Counted from the first letter of the stretch, positions 21,222-31,140 are shown. The stretch: DNA of 64,000 nucleotides from Hahella chejuensis KCTC 2396 (GCF_000012985.1 NC_007645.1:6102001-6166000); one strand, 5' to 3'. A program made the numbers and translations. The notes: a model not told the origin generated them from the letters alone.

Positions 21222-21707
21222 TTAACTTTCCTCACGCTTGAACAAGACCGGAGCGAACTCCCTCATCGCCCGCCGATACACCTCTCGTTTGAAGGATACT
21301 ACCTGCCCGAGGGGATACCAATAGCTGACCCAGCGCCAGCCGTCAAATTCAGGCTTGTCCGTGTAATTAGTGCAGATTTCCGATTCATCCGCCAATAATT
21401 GCAGCATGAACCACTTTTGCTTTTGCCCCACACACACGGGATGAGAGTCATAGCGAATCATTTTCTTCGGCAGGCGGTAACGCAGCCAGCCGCGGGTGCC
21501 AGCGACAATCTCTACAGCCTCAGGCGGCAGCCCCACTTCTTCTTTTAGCTCTCTGAACAGAGCCTCTTCAGGCGATTCATCTTTCTTAATTCCGCCTTGG
21601 GGAAACTGCCAGGAGTCTTGTCCAATACGTCTGGCCCAGAACACTTCACCCTGAGGGTTGCACAGTATGATGCCGACGTTGGGACGGTAACCTTCAGCGT
21701 CTATCAC
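21222..21707 (-). CDS. rppH: RNA pyrophosphohydrolase RppH
   Basis: Nudix hydrolase that removes pyrophosphate from mRNA 5' ends and so triggers decay. It starts at a GTG (21707) with AAGGATGG eight bases upstream, and reads [27 protein letters not shown], nearly the E. coli N-terminus. Nudix box: [23 protein letters not shown]-type spacing at about residues 39-60. 161 residues. Likely operon rppH-ptsP. Confidence 0.96.
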   Translation of the reverse strand: MIDAEGYRPNVGIILCNPQGEVFWARRIGQDSWQFPQGGIKKDESPEEALFRELKEEVGLPPEAVEIVAGTRGWLRYRLPKKMIRYDSHPVCVGQKQKWFMLQLLADESEICTNYTDKPEFDGWRWVSYWYPLGQVVSFKREVYRRAMREFAPVLFKREES

Positions 21708-21947
21708 AAACTGCCATCCTTATAATTTTTTTCAACATTGTTCCACAATTGAACAGCTGTACACAAATTAGCTTTACTTTAAGGGCTTTTAGCTAACTCT
21801 TCTAATAATAAATTAGGATTTAGTCAATAAATAACAGAATGTCACCCTGAACGCCCGTCACGCCTCGTTTCCGCTACAGTTGGCCGCTACGGATCGATTT
21901 CCTTTATAGTGTACAATTCCCACGCCCATCACAGAGGAGTTTAAGCA
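21708..21947. promoter_or_regulatory. Divergent promoter region rppH / HAD gene
   Basis: 240 AT-rich bases between divergent genes. Possible -10 elements on the plus strand are TATAGT (21905-21910) and TACAAT (21912-21917), without good -35 boxes at the proper spacing. No operator recognised. Confidence 0.35.
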
Positions 21948-22604
21948 TTGGCTCTAGCTATTTTTGATCTGGACAATACTCTCATCGCCGGCGATAGCGA
22001 TCACGCCTGGGGCGATTTTCTGGTTCACAGAGGAATTGTCGATCAGGAAGACTTCAAACGCGTTAATGACGAGTTCTATCAGGATTACCTTCAAGGTCAG
22101 TTGGATATCTTCAAGTACCTGGGATTCGCCCTCAGCCCACTGACCCAGCATCCTCTGGAGCGATTGCACCAGTGGCGAAAAGAGTTTGTCGAGGAGTCAA
22201 TTCGTCCTCTCCTGCTTCCCAAAGCGCTTGAGCTGTTACGCAGGCACCGCGATAGCGGCGATTATCTACTCATCATCACCGCCACCAATCGCTTCGTCAC
22301 CCAGCCGATCGCCGACCTGCTGGAAGTCGATGAGCTCATCGCAACCGAACCTGAGTTCATCAATAACCGTTATACAGGCAAAGTCAGCGGCGTCCCAAGC
22401 TATCAGGCAGGAAAAGTGACGCGTCTGCGTGAGTGGCTGCAGCACAACCCTTATGATCTGTCAGACGCCTATTTCTATAGTGACTCCCACAACGATATTC
22501 CCCTCCTGGAGCATGTGGGCCGCCCAGTCGTCGTGGATGGCGACGAACGACTATTGCAAACTGCACGCGAGCGCGGCTGGGAAATCATGAGTCTGCGCCC
22601 ATGA
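21948..22604 (+). CDS. HAD-superfamily phosphatase, SerB-like subclass IB
   Basis: HAD hydrolase with motif I FDLDNTLIAGDSDHAW (nucleophile Asp and general acid Asp), motif II LLIITATN, and motif III/IV DAYFYSDSHNDIPLLEHVG. The start is a rare TTG at 21948, supported by a strong GAGGAG eight bases upstream and by motif I starting at residue 5. 218 residues. Homologues are annotated as phosphoserine-phosphatase-like or histidinol-phosphatase-like; substrate not certain. Its stop overlaps the start of the imelysin lipoprotein gene (ATGA), so the two are co-translated. Confidence 0.88.
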   Translation: MALAIFDLDNTLIAGDSDHAWGDFLVHRGIVDQEDFKRVNDEFYQDYLQGQLDIFKYLGFALSPLTQHPLERLHQWRKEFVEESIRPLLLPKALELLRRHRDSGDYLLIITATNRFVTQPIADLLEVDELIATEPEFINNRYTGKVSGVPSYQAGKVTRLREWLQHNPYDLSDAYFYSDSHNDIPLLEHVGRPVVVDGDERLLQTARERGWEIMSLRP

Positions 22605-23758
22605 GAATGGGCGGACGTCATATTGCGATTCAGCTACTCTTGCTGTGCGTCGGATTAACTGCCTGCGATAAAAGCGCTGAGCGGAATTCTCCCACTGAAT
22701 CTCCAGCGCCACAGCAGACCGCCACGCCACTCCCCGCACAGGAACAGAGCGACGCCAAAGCTACGGAAGAGGCGCTTGTGTCGCCACTTTGGAGCGCGGC
22801 TACGGAGAGACATGACGCCGCCCTGCACGCGATTGAAAAGCTGAATCGGGGTCTGCAGCAATTTATCAGCGCCCCAACGCCAGAATCTCTCAGCGAAGCC
22901 AGAGAGGACTGGCTACAGGCGCATACGGCGTTACAAGAGCTCAAAGTATGGGGCCAACTGCCGGCGGCGAAAAGCTACCTCAATCACAAGATGTCTGGAG
23001 CGCCTTACACTCGCGCATCGCTATTGGACGCTGCGCCGCTGCTGGGCGGTTACCTTGACGAAGTGCCCGGTTATCCGAAAAGTGGGCTGACCTACGCGGA
23101 AGACCTTGAGTTAGACAACGCAACGTTAAGTGAGCAGCATCAGTTTGCGGACGAGTACTATCTGGTTTACGGAATGCATCCGATTGAGTTCATGCTCTGG
23201 TCGCATAACGATCCTGCGCAACAGTCCACTCGTTTTATCGTGAATGCCGCCCCCCCTGACACAGAACGTCGACGCGAACTTCTGCGCTTGCAAGGTGAGC
23301 GTCTGCTACAGGATATGACGGAGCTCGCCGCCGCTTGGCGACCGCCTTCAGGGAGTATATTCCTGAAAGGAAAAAGCATGAGCCAGATGGAAGCAGTGCG
23401 GGAAGCCAACCCCTGGCTTATCGCTTTAATCGACTTTATTGATCGTGAAGTAGTCGGCGCCTTGAAACCTAAAGACGGCGAACCCGGCTGGCGATTTCAG
23501 GAACACTTGGAATTCAGTCAGGACGCCGCCCATTTTTGGCGCGGGCGAATGAAAGCCATGCAGCCTTTTCTGACAGAACCTGCATTGTTTACTGACGCCC
23601 AGACCCGCAACAGTCTGAAGGAACTCCGTCTTAAACTGGAAGGCTGCCTGACTGCATTGAGCCCCACTGCCGAGGATAACGAAGAACAGATCGCCATTTG
23701 CGAGAATCAGGCGCTGCAACTTCGGGAACAAATCATCATCCGATTCGCCGGAAACTAA
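22601..23758 (+). CDS. Imelysin-family lipoprotein
   Basis: A predicted lipoprotein (lipobox LTAC, acylated Cys22) with a Ser/Pro/Ala-rich linker and an imelysin/IrpA domain (about 65-380). The family GxHPIE motif is present as GMHPIEFMLWSHN. Imelysins are periplasmic or surface helical proteins tied to iron uptake; they are no longer thought to be peptidases. 385 residues. Translational coupling to a cytoplasmic HAD phosphatase is unexpected, and no iron transporter is next to it. No Fur box was recognised upstream. Confidence 0.85.
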   Translation: MRMGGRHIAIQLLLLCVGLTACDKSAERNSPTESPAPQQTATPLPAQEQSDAKATEEALVSPLWSAATERHDAALHAIEKLNRGLQQFISAPTPESLSEAREDWLQAHTALQELKVWGQLPAAKSYLNHKMSGAPYTRASLLDAAPLLGGYLDEVPGYPKSGLTYAEDLELDNATLSEQHQFADEYYLVYGMHPIEFMLWSHNDPAQQSTRFIVNAAPPDTERRRELLRLQGERLLQDMTELAAAWRPPSGSIFLKGKSMSQMEAVREANPWLIALIDFIDREVVGALKPKDGEPGWRFQEHLEFSQDAAHFWRGRMKAMQPFLTEPALFTDAQTRNSLKELRLKLEGCLTALSPTAEDNEEQIAICENQALQLREQIIIRFAGN

Positions 23759-23810
23759 GTCTTCTTTCTCATGGCCGGATAACTCCGGCCATCATGCCCC
23801 CAACGAACCA

Positions 23811-25004
23811 TCACAAGGTAGGCGTAATGCGCAGCAGCATGGCTTTGATATAGTCCGTTTCAGGTATCGCGGGGAGAATCGGATGATCAGCGCCCTGCCC
23901 GCCCTGGAATATCAATTGCGCCGTACGGTCGACCTCTCGCGCCGATGCTCGCAGGATATCTCTCAGACGCTCTGCCGAAAGGTGCATGGAGCAAGAGGCT
24001 GACATCAGCATGCCGCCAGGAGCCGTCAATCGCAGCGCCAGCTGATTCAAGCGTTGATAGGCGCGCTCACCCTGCTTTTGATCTTTACGACGAGGTATCA
24101 AGGCAGGCGGATCGACAATGACCACATCAAACTTTTCTTTTTCCTGGCATAGATTTTCCAACGCATTGAACGCATCCTCACGGATAAAGCGACACGGTGG
24201 ATTATCCATCTGCTGGCGACAGTTGCGTTGCGCCCATTCCAGTGCGCTTTCAGATGAATCGACGAATGTGACCGATTCCGCCCCATTGGCCAAGGCTTGC
24301 ACACCCCAGCCGCCAACGTAACTGAACAAGTCCAGCACACGCTTGCCTTTCACCCAGGGAAACAAAGCCGCGCGGTTGGGGCGATGATCATAGAACCATC
24401 CTGTTTTTTGGCCGCCCTGCGCAGGCGCGGACATGGACACGCCGTTTTCAACCACCTCCAGCGCTTCGATCTCATCCCCAAAACACCGGGTATAGCGCTC
24501 CAACCCTTCCACTTCACGCATCTTGCCGTCATTCTTCATGATCACAGTGCGAGCGGAGAAATTATTCTTCAGGATATCGACGACATCATCCTTGAATTGC
24601 TCCATTCCCGCCGTGGAGATTTGCGCCACGAAATCAGCGCCAAAACGGTCAATCACTAAACCAGGCAGTCCGTCGCTATCGCCAAACACCATTCGATAGT
24701 GCGGGGAGCCGAACAACTGACTACGCCATTCGTCCGCCGCCTGCATCCGTTTTTTCAGCAAGGAGCGGGAGAGAAACAGTTTGGGGCTGCGGCTGACAAT
24801 ACGCGCGCAGATCAAGGCGTGGGGGTTGGCAAAGGCCGCCGCCAGCGGTTTTCCCTTAGCGTTTTCAATAACGACCGGCTGCCCCGCCGCCAATTCAGTC
24901 AGTGGCGTTTTCTGAATATCGATTTCGTTGCTGTATACCCACAAGTGTCCGCTACGAAGCCGTTTGTCGGCATTTTCCCGTAAACGCAATACGCCCGCGT
25001 CCAT
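23811..25004 (-). CDS. rlmI: 23S rRNA (cytosine-1962-C5)-methyltransferase RlmI
   Basis: SAM-dependent methyltransferase. An N-terminal PUA domain (VLRLRENADKRLRSGHLWVYSNEID) is followed by an EEHEE domain and a Rossmann methyltransferase with VLDLFSYVGGWGVQALANGAE (SAM site), VIVDPPALIPRRKDQ, and the catalytic cysteine in MSASCSMHLS. 397 residues, family length. Single gene facing the imelysin gene. Confidence 0.93.
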   Translation of the reverse strand: MDAGVLRLRENADKRLRSGHLWVYSNEIDIQKTPLTELAAGQPVVIENAKGKPLAAAFANPHALICARIVSRSPKLFLSRSLLKKRMQAADEWRSQLFGSPHYRMVFGDSDGLPGLVIDRFGADFVAQISTAGMEQFKDDVVDILKNNFSARTVIMKNDGKMREVEGLERYTRCFGDEIEALEVVENGVSMSAPAQGGQKTGWFYDHRPNRAALFPWVKGKRVLDLFSYVGGWGVQALANGAESVTFVDSSESALEWAQRNCRQQMDNPPCRFIREDAFNALENLCQEKEKFDVVIVDPPALIPRRKDQKQGERAYQRLNQLALRLTAPGGMLMSASCSMHLSAERLRDILRASAREVDRTAQLIFQGGQGADHPILPAIPETDYIKAMLLRITPTL

Positions 25005-25197
25005 ATTCGCCCCTTAATTAGTTGCCGCGCCGCTGGCGCTAGTGATTCGATGAAACGGCGCGGATTATAACTGATAAAGCCCTCTCAAAGCCGCTTAATA
25101 TCAGTCAGGCTCGATATCTTCAACACCCCAGACTTTTTCAGTTGGGCTAAACTTATTTTTGCGGCGCCGCATCCGCTGCATTCACATAGGAGTCCTC

Positions 25198-26073
25198 ATG
25201 AGCACCGAACTCAACGAAGAGCAGATTCAGCATATTCTGCAGGGAATAAAAATACCGCCGCAGCCGCAAATCCTGGTGGATATTCAAATGGAGCAGGTCA
25301 TGCCCGATCCGGATATCAGCCGTATCGCCCAGCTGATCAGTCAGGACGTGGGACTCGCCGGCACCGTCTTGAAGTTCGTAAACTCCCCCATGTTCGGCCT
25401 CTCAAACAAGATTGCGTCCATCGCCCAGGCGGTTTCTCTATTGGGCCTGAAAAGCGTGGTCAATATCATCAACGGCATTTCCATCAAGGGGGAGATGTCT
25501 GATGAGCATATCGTGGAACTCACCCGCTTCTGGGATACCGCTAACGATATTTCCAGCATCTCCGCCAATATCGCCAAGAAAATTGGTTATCAGTCCCCGG
25601 ACGAGGCTTATATGCTGGGATTGTTCCACAACTGCGGCATTCCGTTAATGATTCAGCGTTTCCCTAACTATCTGCAAGTAGTTGAGGAGGCGTACAGCCA
25701 AGTCGAAAAGCGCATCACGGAGACCGAGAACGAACGTCTTAACACCAATCACGCGGTAGTCGGCTATTACACTGCAAAATCCTGGAACCTGCCCAAACAT
25801 ATCTGCGAAGCCATTGCTGAACACCACAGCGCGGAAAGAATCTTTGGTGAGCGGGAAAGCCGCAATCCAGAGAAAAAAACCTTATTGGCGGTGCTCAAAA
25901 TATCCGAACACATCTGTGGTAATTTCCATGTGTTGGGCAGGCAGTCGGAAGACCATGAGTGGAACCGTATTCAAAAAGATGTACTGGAGTTCGTTGGATT
26001 AACCAACTATGACGTGGATGAGATGAAAGAGTCGTTTTCAGAAATGGGCGTCAGCGTCAGCAACTACCGCTAA
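25198..26073 (+). CDS. HDOD-domain signalling protein
   Basis: An HDOD domain (about 15-215) fills most of the 291-residue protein. The HD-type helix pattern is visible (YMLGLFHNCGIPLM, AVVGYYTAKSWNLP, ICEAIAEHHS), but the HD dyad is HN, as is usual for HDOD proteins, so no phosphohydrolase activity is expected. The start at 25198 is chosen because AGGAG lies six bases before it; an in-frame start at 25159 is less likely. Such proteins take part in signalling, often alongside c-di-GMP networks, but this one has no obvious partner. Confidence 0.87.
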   Translation: MSTELNEEQIQHILQGIKIPPQPQILVDIQMEQVMPDPDISRIAQLISQDVGLAGTVLKFVNSPMFGLSNKIASIAQAVSLLGLKSVVNIINGISIKGEMSDEHIVELTRFWDTANDISSISANIAKKIGYQSPDEAYMLGLFHNCGIPLMIQRFPNYLQVVEEAYSQVEKRITETENERLNTNHAVVGYYTAKSWNLPKHICEAIAEHHSAERIFGERESRNPEKKTLLAVLKISEHICGNFHVLGRQSEDHEWNRIQKDVLEFVGLTNYDVDEMKESFSEMGVSVSNYR

Positions 26074-26139
26074 GCTTTTGCGAGTCTAACAGCGCCCGGG
26101 GCCATCCCGGACGCATGAGCCAATTATCGAGTCGACGAA

Positions 26140-26535
26140 TCAGCCTTCTTCCGCTTCACACTGCTCGGTGTAAGCCTCGGCATCCATCATGCCTTCCAGC
26201 TCTTCAACGTCGGCAATCTTGATTTTAAAGAACCAGCCATCGTTGTAAGGGTCACTGTTGACCAGCTCTGGAGACTCTTGCAGCGCCTCATTGACTTCCA
26301 CCACTTGTCCGGTCACCGGCGAGTAGATGTCAGATGCAGCCTTGACAGACTCAACCACGCCGGCGTTCTCGCCTGCGCCCAATTCCGCACCGACCTCAGG
26401 CAGCTCGACAAACACGATGTCACCCAATAAATCCTGAGCGTGATCGGTAATGCCTACAGTCACCACGCCGTTGTCTTCCAACAACACCCATTCGTGAGTG
26501 GGGCTGTATTTCAGTTCGCTTGGAACGCTGCTCAT
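26140..26535 (-). CDS. gcvH: Glycine cleavage system H protein
   Basis: Lipoyl carrier protein of the glycine cleavage system. The lipoylated lysine is K65 in [16 protein letters not shown]. Start at 26535 ([17 protein letters not shown], 131 residues) has AAGG ten bases upstream; a start seven residues earlier is unsupported. gcvT and gcvP are not in the window, so this is an orphan or a second copy. Confidence 0.95.
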   Translation of the reverse strand: MSSVPSELKYSPTHEWVLLEDNGVVTVGITDHAQDLLGDIVFVELPEVGAELGAGENAGVVESVKAASDIYSPVTGQVVEVNEALQESPELVNSDPYNDGWFFKIKIADVEELEGMMDAEAYTEQCEAEEG

Positions 26536-26625
26536 CTTTTGACCCTTCTTTGTCAATTCATTAGTTAATATTCGGGTATTTTATACGGACATACATAGGT
26601 TTGCGTTATTAAAATCCTTTTATCG

Positions 26626-27219
26626 TCATTTCTGGATTGTAGACGATAGGAAAAAATTTACGATACTCGGCAACACCCGCTCAAAGTCTTCAAATTCGTG
26701 CGACCCGCCTGATTGCACCCAGAGCGCGCAGTGGGCGAACTTCAGCGCCGCCTCACGATAGTTCAGGGTGGCGTCGCCGGTCTGCACCAAAGTATAAATG
26801 CGCTCGCCTATAGTCGGAGATGGAGAGTCCAACGCCAACAGCTCGTCCATATGACGAGGCTCCAGCACATACTCTTCGCCCGTATAAAGATTCTTATTTA
26901 TTCCCAGATAGTCTTCCAACAAATCATAGGGCCTGACTGCGGGATTAATCAATGCTGAAGAAACGCCGTATCGATGGTGCAGATAAGCTGCATAGTAACC
27001 GCCTAATGAGCTGCCGATCACCCCCAGCGGTCTGTCGCCTCCTGCGAAATATTCACGCTCCAACCGCTCCATAGCTACTGCAGGTGAATAATGCAGCGCA
27101 GGAATAGCGAGATCCATGTTCGGATAATATTTGGCTAGCCATTGTTGGCTGCATTGCGCTTTAAAAGACTGCGGAGAGCTATTAAAGCCATGTAGGTAAA
27201 GAATATAGGAGTGACTCAT
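26626..27219 (-). CDS. yqiA: YqiA-family alpha/beta-hydrolase (esterase)
   Basis: Small esterase of the UPF0227/YqiA family. LYLHGFNSSPQS holds the oxyanion region, the nucleophile lies in GSSLGGYYAAY, and the catalytic His in GGSHEFEDFERVL near the C-terminus. Start at 27219 (MSHSYILYLHGF) matches the family; four more residues are possible. 197 residues. Follows cpdA by 54 bases, as in E. coli; the usual next gene parE is replaced here by gcvH. Confidence 0.9.
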   Translation of the reverse strand: MSHSYILYLHGFNSSPQSFKAQCSQQWLAKYYPNMDLAIPALHYSPAVAMERLEREYFAGGDRPLGVIGSSLGGYYAAYLHHRYGVSSALINPAVRPYDLLEDYLGINKNLYTGEEYVLEPRHMDELLALDSPSPTIGERIYTLVQTGDATLNYREAALKFAHCALWVQSGGSHEFEDFERVLPSIVNFFLSSTIQK

Positions 27220-27273
27220 CAAAACTCGCAAACAAGCGGGAGGTCATCATGACTCTGCGGCAAAAGCCCGTGC

Positions 27274-28077
27274 TCAATAGCCTTTGCTGGAAAGGTCCAC
27301 CTCGAACTCTATATGACTGGCGCGCACCACGGATGTGTCCACACGACCATCCGGATACAGCTTCAACCAACGATATCCCGGCGCCAGATTATCCACCGCG
27401 AAGTCCTCGCTGTAAGGCTTGAATTGTACGCAGGTAGATGGCGTCGCCAATAGCCGTACGCCGTTGCGCACTTGGTCATATTCCTGGTGAATGTGTCCCC
27501 AAAGTACCAGTCGAACGTGATCATATGCGTCGATGACGGCAAAAAATTCGTCTCGGTTATGCAGACCTATGGTGTCCAGCCACGCGCAGTCCACATCGAC
27601 AGGATGATGATGGAAGCAGATGATCACGTGTTTGCCCTGATCTTTCTCCAGCTCCGCTTTCAACAGCTGTAATTCTTTTTTGGCCAACTTGCCGTATACC
27701 TTGCGTCGAACAGAGGAGTCGAGAAAGATTAATTTCCAGGGACCAAAAATTTTCACCTTGGCCAGACACTCAGGATCCTGCACCGCTTTGGCCATGACGC
27801 CAGGGTCATCATGATTACCGGAAAACCAGTAGACCGGGCATTGAAACGGCAGCATTTTCTCATGGAAGCACTCATACGCCTCCGTTGACCCATCCTGCGC
27901 AATATCGCCGGTGGCGAGCACCAAATCAGGGTTCTCATGGTTCGCGCGCACGAGCGATAAAACCGCATCCAGGCTACGTCGGGTATTCATACCCAATAGA
28001 GTGCCGTCCGGTTCCCGCCGCAGATGGGAATCCGTTACCTGAATCACGGTTAACGCTTGGTTGTTGTCTGACGCCAC
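27274..28077 (-). CDS. cpdA: 3',5'-cyclic-AMP phosphodiesterase CpdA
   Basis: Metallophosphoesterase that hydrolyses cAMP to AMP. All metal-binding motifs are visible: VTDSHL, ATGDIAQDGS, SGNHDDPG, CFHHHPVDV and LWGHIHQEYD. 267 residues, family size. The start is a GTG at 28077; the N-terminus reads MASDNNQALTVIQVTDSHL. Part of the conserved block nudF-yqiB-cpdA-yqiA, though a 211-base gap separates it from yqiB. Confidence 0.94.
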   Translation of the reverse strand: MASDNNQALTVIQVTDSHLRREPDGTLLGMNTRRSLDAVLSLVRANHENPDLVLATGDIAQDGSTEAYECFHEKMLPFQCPVYWFSGNHDDPGVMAKAVQDPECLAKVKIFGPWKLIFLDSSVRRKVYGKLAKKELQLLKAELEKDQGKHVIICFHHHPVDVDCAWLDTIGLHNRDEFFAVIDAYDHVRLVLWGHIHQEYDQVRNGVRLLATPSTCVQFKPYSEDFAVDNLAPGYRWLKLYPDGRVDTSVVRASHIEFEVDLSSKGY

Positions 28078-28288
28078 CTCATCATCCGCCGCAGTCTGTG
28101 TGTGTTGTTACGGGAAAATCCTTTTGCTTACTTATAAAAAATATATGCCGGATATGGACATTTTCCAGTTAGTCAGTCACATAATCATTGAAATTTGTGT
28201 TATTTCACAACAATCAGACACTTTCAGGCTCGTCACCGGCGCTATCTACTCGTCCCTGAATCAGCCGGCTGACATGGAACCGGAGGGA

Positions 28289-28732
28289 TTATAAGTCTCT
28301 TAGCTCTTCCGTCGAATGGCCATGGTGCAGACAATAATTCAGCCATTCGGAAAGAAACTGGTTTAATTGCAGTTTTTCATCAGGCAAATGCATTTTGCCG
28401 TTAGGATAATCGTTCACCGCCTCGACCCGGGCGTGGTTCACTGCGCTGATGACTTCCGCCATACGCGCGTCGTGATATATCCGCACGGTTAACTGAGGGT
28501 TATTCACCCATCGACCAATTGCGTGAACCTGTTCCAAAAACAAGAGGTTAGTATAACGACTGGATTCCAGCACCTTTATACGGATTAACCCCAGATAGGC
28601 GGTATGATTATGCAGCGAGTAGGTGACCTCCGAGCCGGCTTCCCTATCGGCGACGAGCTTGCTCAGGCGAAAGTAATTCGCCTCGCAGATAGCTCCGAAT
28701 TGGGCGATGTCTGGCACGTACCGTTGTTTCAC
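28289..28732 (-). CDS. DUF1249 protein, YqiB family
   Basis: A 147-residue cytoplasmic protein matching YqiB by sequence style and position (DIAQFGAICEANYFRLSKL, ARMAEVISAVNHARV). Starts at a GTG (28732) with a GGAG ribosome site. The function is not known; the constant link to nudF and cpdA suggests a housekeeping role. Confidence 0.88.
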   Translation of the reverse strand: MKQRYVPDIAQFGAICEANYFRLSKLVADREAGSEVTYSLHNHTAYLGLIRIKVLESSRYTNLLFLEQVHAIGRWVNNPQLTVRIYHDARMAEVISAVNHARVEAVNDYPNGKMHLPDEKLQLNQFLSEWLNYCLHHGHSTEELRDL

Positions 28733-28765
28733 GCATTCTCCTTCGTAATTGAAGTATTCATCATC

Positions 28766-29413
28766 TCATAAAAACTCGCGCCACTCCGCGAGCAATTGCT
28801 CGCGGTTCAATTGCAGCCACTGTAAAGCAATGATTCCCGCCGCATCCCTGATGCGCCCGCTTTCCACCCATGTATAGGCCAGCTCGCGACTCACTACCCG
28901 CACGCGAATATCCTCTCCTTCATGGGGCAATCCATACAGCCCTTCAACCCCTTCCGCATTCACCAGGCCACAAAACAGGTCAATGGCTTCCGAGCTTCCG
29001 CCAGGAGAAGGCAGATAGTGGTGAATTTTGCGCAAGGCCTTTACTTCCAGCCCCGCCTCCTCCTGAGCTTCGCGACAGGCAACGCTTTCAGGTGTTTCGC
29101 CTTCTTCGTTAATTCCCGCCACCAACTCCATCAACCAGGGCGAAGAACCTTCATATAAAGCGCCGATACGAAACTGCTCACAAAGTACAACCAGATCGCG
29201 CACCGGGTCGTAAGGAAGCATGCAGGTAGCGCCGCCGCGCACAAACAGCTCCCGGCGAATCGGCTCAGACCAGCCCCCGGCGAACAACTTATGTCTGAGT
29301 TCGAGTTTCTGGATCGAGAAGAATCCCTGATAGCCAGTCTGCCTGGAAATCACTTCCACATCGTCTTTACCAAATTGACTGTCCGTCGGCGGATTCTGGG
29401 TATCCTGCTTCAC
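28766..29413 (-). CDS. nudF: ADP-ribose pyrophosphatase NudF
   Basis: Nudix hydrolase that cleaves ADP-ribose to AMP and ribose 5-phosphate. The Nudix box is intact (G-INEEGETPESVACREAQEEAGLEV, about 105-130), preceded by the family motif RGGATCMLPYDP and followed by SPGGSSEAIDLFCG. 215 residues. Divergent from tolC, as in E. coli. Confidence 0.94.
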   Translation of the reverse strand: MKQDTQNPPTDSQFGKDDVEVISRQTGYQGFFSIQKLELRHKLFAGGWSEPIRRELFVRGGATCMLPYDPVRDLVVLCEQFRIGALYEGSSPWLMELVAGINEEGETPESVACREAQEEAGLEVKALRKIHHYLPSPGGSSEAIDLFCGLVNAEGVEGLYGLPHEGEDIRVRVVSRELAYTWVESGRIRDAAGIIALQWLQLNREQLLAEWREFL

Positions 29414-29811
29414 CGTTCACCTCTTTCTCATTGTATCCAGATTTCATATCGCCCTTTCTGGCGCGGCTTTCCGCGCAGACAAGCGCAATCATTTCATGTT
29501 AAACCATTTTCGATTGCAATGGCTTTACGGCTACTTTCCCGGAATTAAGGCCGCCACGTTTTGAGTTCAAAGCGAGTTAGCAGTGTAGACCATGCATGGC
29601 CGCCGCACCCGGGCGCTATTGCGCGGAGCCTATAAATAACCGAAGATACCGCCCTATGTAATCACCGTATACATACGTAATGATTTATTTCCACACTTCG
29701 TGATCTAATGAGACGCATTCTGCGTTAAACTGTGCGGCATTTTTAATTCATACGAATTTTCAAGTGTTTACTCCACACAACCCGGACTGTTAAAGAGGGG
29801 TGCCCGACGTT
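29414..29811. promoter_or_regulatory. Divergent intergenic region nudF / tolC
   Basis: About 400 bases without a gene. The half next to tolC (29640-29790) is AT-rich and should hold the tolC promoter; a GTATAC palindrome lies near 29670. I could not recognise a sigma-70 pair, a mar-type box or a terminator in it. Confidence 0.35.
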
Positions 29812-31140
29812 ATGTTCCGACCAAGCAAATTGCTTATCTCAATCGGGGCGCTATGCCTTAGCGCCTCCACTCAAGCCATGGATCTCGCCACCGCCTACAA
29901 TAAAGCCCTGCAATACGACTCTGAGCTGGCGGCCGCTTTAGCGGGAAGGAATGCGGAAGCAGAAAGTGTCATCCAAACCCGTGCAGGTCTGATGCCCAGC
30001 GTCGGCGCCGGCGCCAGCGTCTCCCACCATGATGTGGACACTCGTCTCAATCCAGATGACAGCTATGTCAGCCAGGGCGGGGAAGTTACCCTGACTCAGC
30101 CGCTGTTGAAACTCGACACCTACTACAGCTACCAAGCCAGCAAATACTCCCGTAACCGCGCCGATGAAGACTTACGCAGCGCTGAGCAGGATTTACTGTT
30201 TCGCACCGCCGACGCTTACTTTGGCGTCCTCCGCGCCTGGGACAACCTGACCACGGCCAAGCGCGCGGAAGAAGCTTTCAAACGTCAGTGGGAACAAGCG
30301 AAAGAGCGCTTTGAAGTTGGACTGATCGCGATTACGGAAGTGCATGAGTCAAAAGCGACCTATGATTCCGGCAAAGTCTCCCGCATCAACGCACAAGGGC
30401 AACTGGACGTCGCCCTGGAAAGCCTGCAACGCATCACGGGCGACTATACCGATACCGTACAGGTGCTCAGCGAGGGCTTCCCTGTTGTGCAGGTATCCCC
30501 CGACTCCACCGTGAAGTGGGAAGAAATCGCCTTCGCCAACAACCCTCAAGTCTTGGGGGCCAGCTGGAGCGTGCAAAGCGCTCAGAGCAGCGTTTCCGCA
30601 CAAAAAGCCGGTCATTACCCGACCCTCGACGCTAAAGCGAGTTATGGCTTCAGTGAGTCCGACGGCCGTGGCGCGGCGGATGAACGCAGCAATGATTTGT
30701 CGGTGTCTCTAAACCTTTCCGTCCCGATCTATACCGGTGGAGCGACCCAGTCCGGCGTACGTCAGGCAAATTACCGTCTGGAGCAGGCAGAACAGTCGTT
30801 GAATACCGCTCAGCGTAATATTCGTCTGCAACTACGCAGTCTTTATCGGACGCTGCAGACCAACATTGAATCGATCCAGGCTCGCAAGCAGGAAATCATT
30901 TCCTCCGAGAGCGCGCTCCAGGCGACCCGCGCCGGCTATGATGTCGGTACGCGCAATATCGTTGAAGTTCTGGATTCAGAGCGTCGCTATTACGGTTCGC
31001 TCAGCAACTACGCCAACGCACGCTACGACTTCGTGCTGAACACGCTGTCGTTCAAGCAAACCGCTGGCGTCTTGTCGGTCAACGACATCAATGAGCTGAA
31101 CAAGTGGTTGGCCGAGCCAGTCAACGTGTTGACCCGTTAA
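29812..31140 (+). CDS. tolC: Outer-membrane efflux channel TolC
   Basis: Outer-membrane exit duct for tripartite efflux pumps and type I secretion. The ATG at 29812 gives a clean signal peptide (MFRPSKLLISIGALCLSASTQA, cleavage before MDLATAY); a GTG at 29800 would add four residues. Two outer-membrane-efflux-protein repeats follow (from DLATAYNKALQYDSELA and from EIAFANNPQVLGASWSVQSA), with the strand pattern LSVSLNLSVPIYTGGATQSGV and the late motif VGTRNIVEVLDSERRYY typical of TolC. 442 residues. Confidence 0.93.
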   Translation: MFRPSKLLISIGALCLSASTQAMDLATAYNKALQYDSELAAALAGRNAEAESVIQTRAGLMPSVGAGASVSHHDVDTRLNPDDSYVSQGGEVTLTQPLLKLDTYYSYQASKYSRNRADEDLRSAEQDLLFRTADAYFGVLRAWDNLTTAKRAEEAFKRQWEQAKERFEVGLIAITEVHESKATYDSGKVSRINAQGQLDVALESLQRITGDYTDTVQVLSEGFPVVQVSPDSTVKWEEIAFANNPQVLGASWSVQSAQSSVSAQKAGHYPTLDAKASYGFSESDGRGAADERSNDLSVSLNLSVPIYTGGATQSGVRQANYRLEQAEQSLNTAQRNIRLQLRSLYRTLQTNIESIQARKQEIISSESALQATRAGYDVGTRNIVEVLDSERRYYGSLSNYANARYDFVLNTLSFKQTAGVLSVNDINELNKWLAEPVNVLTR

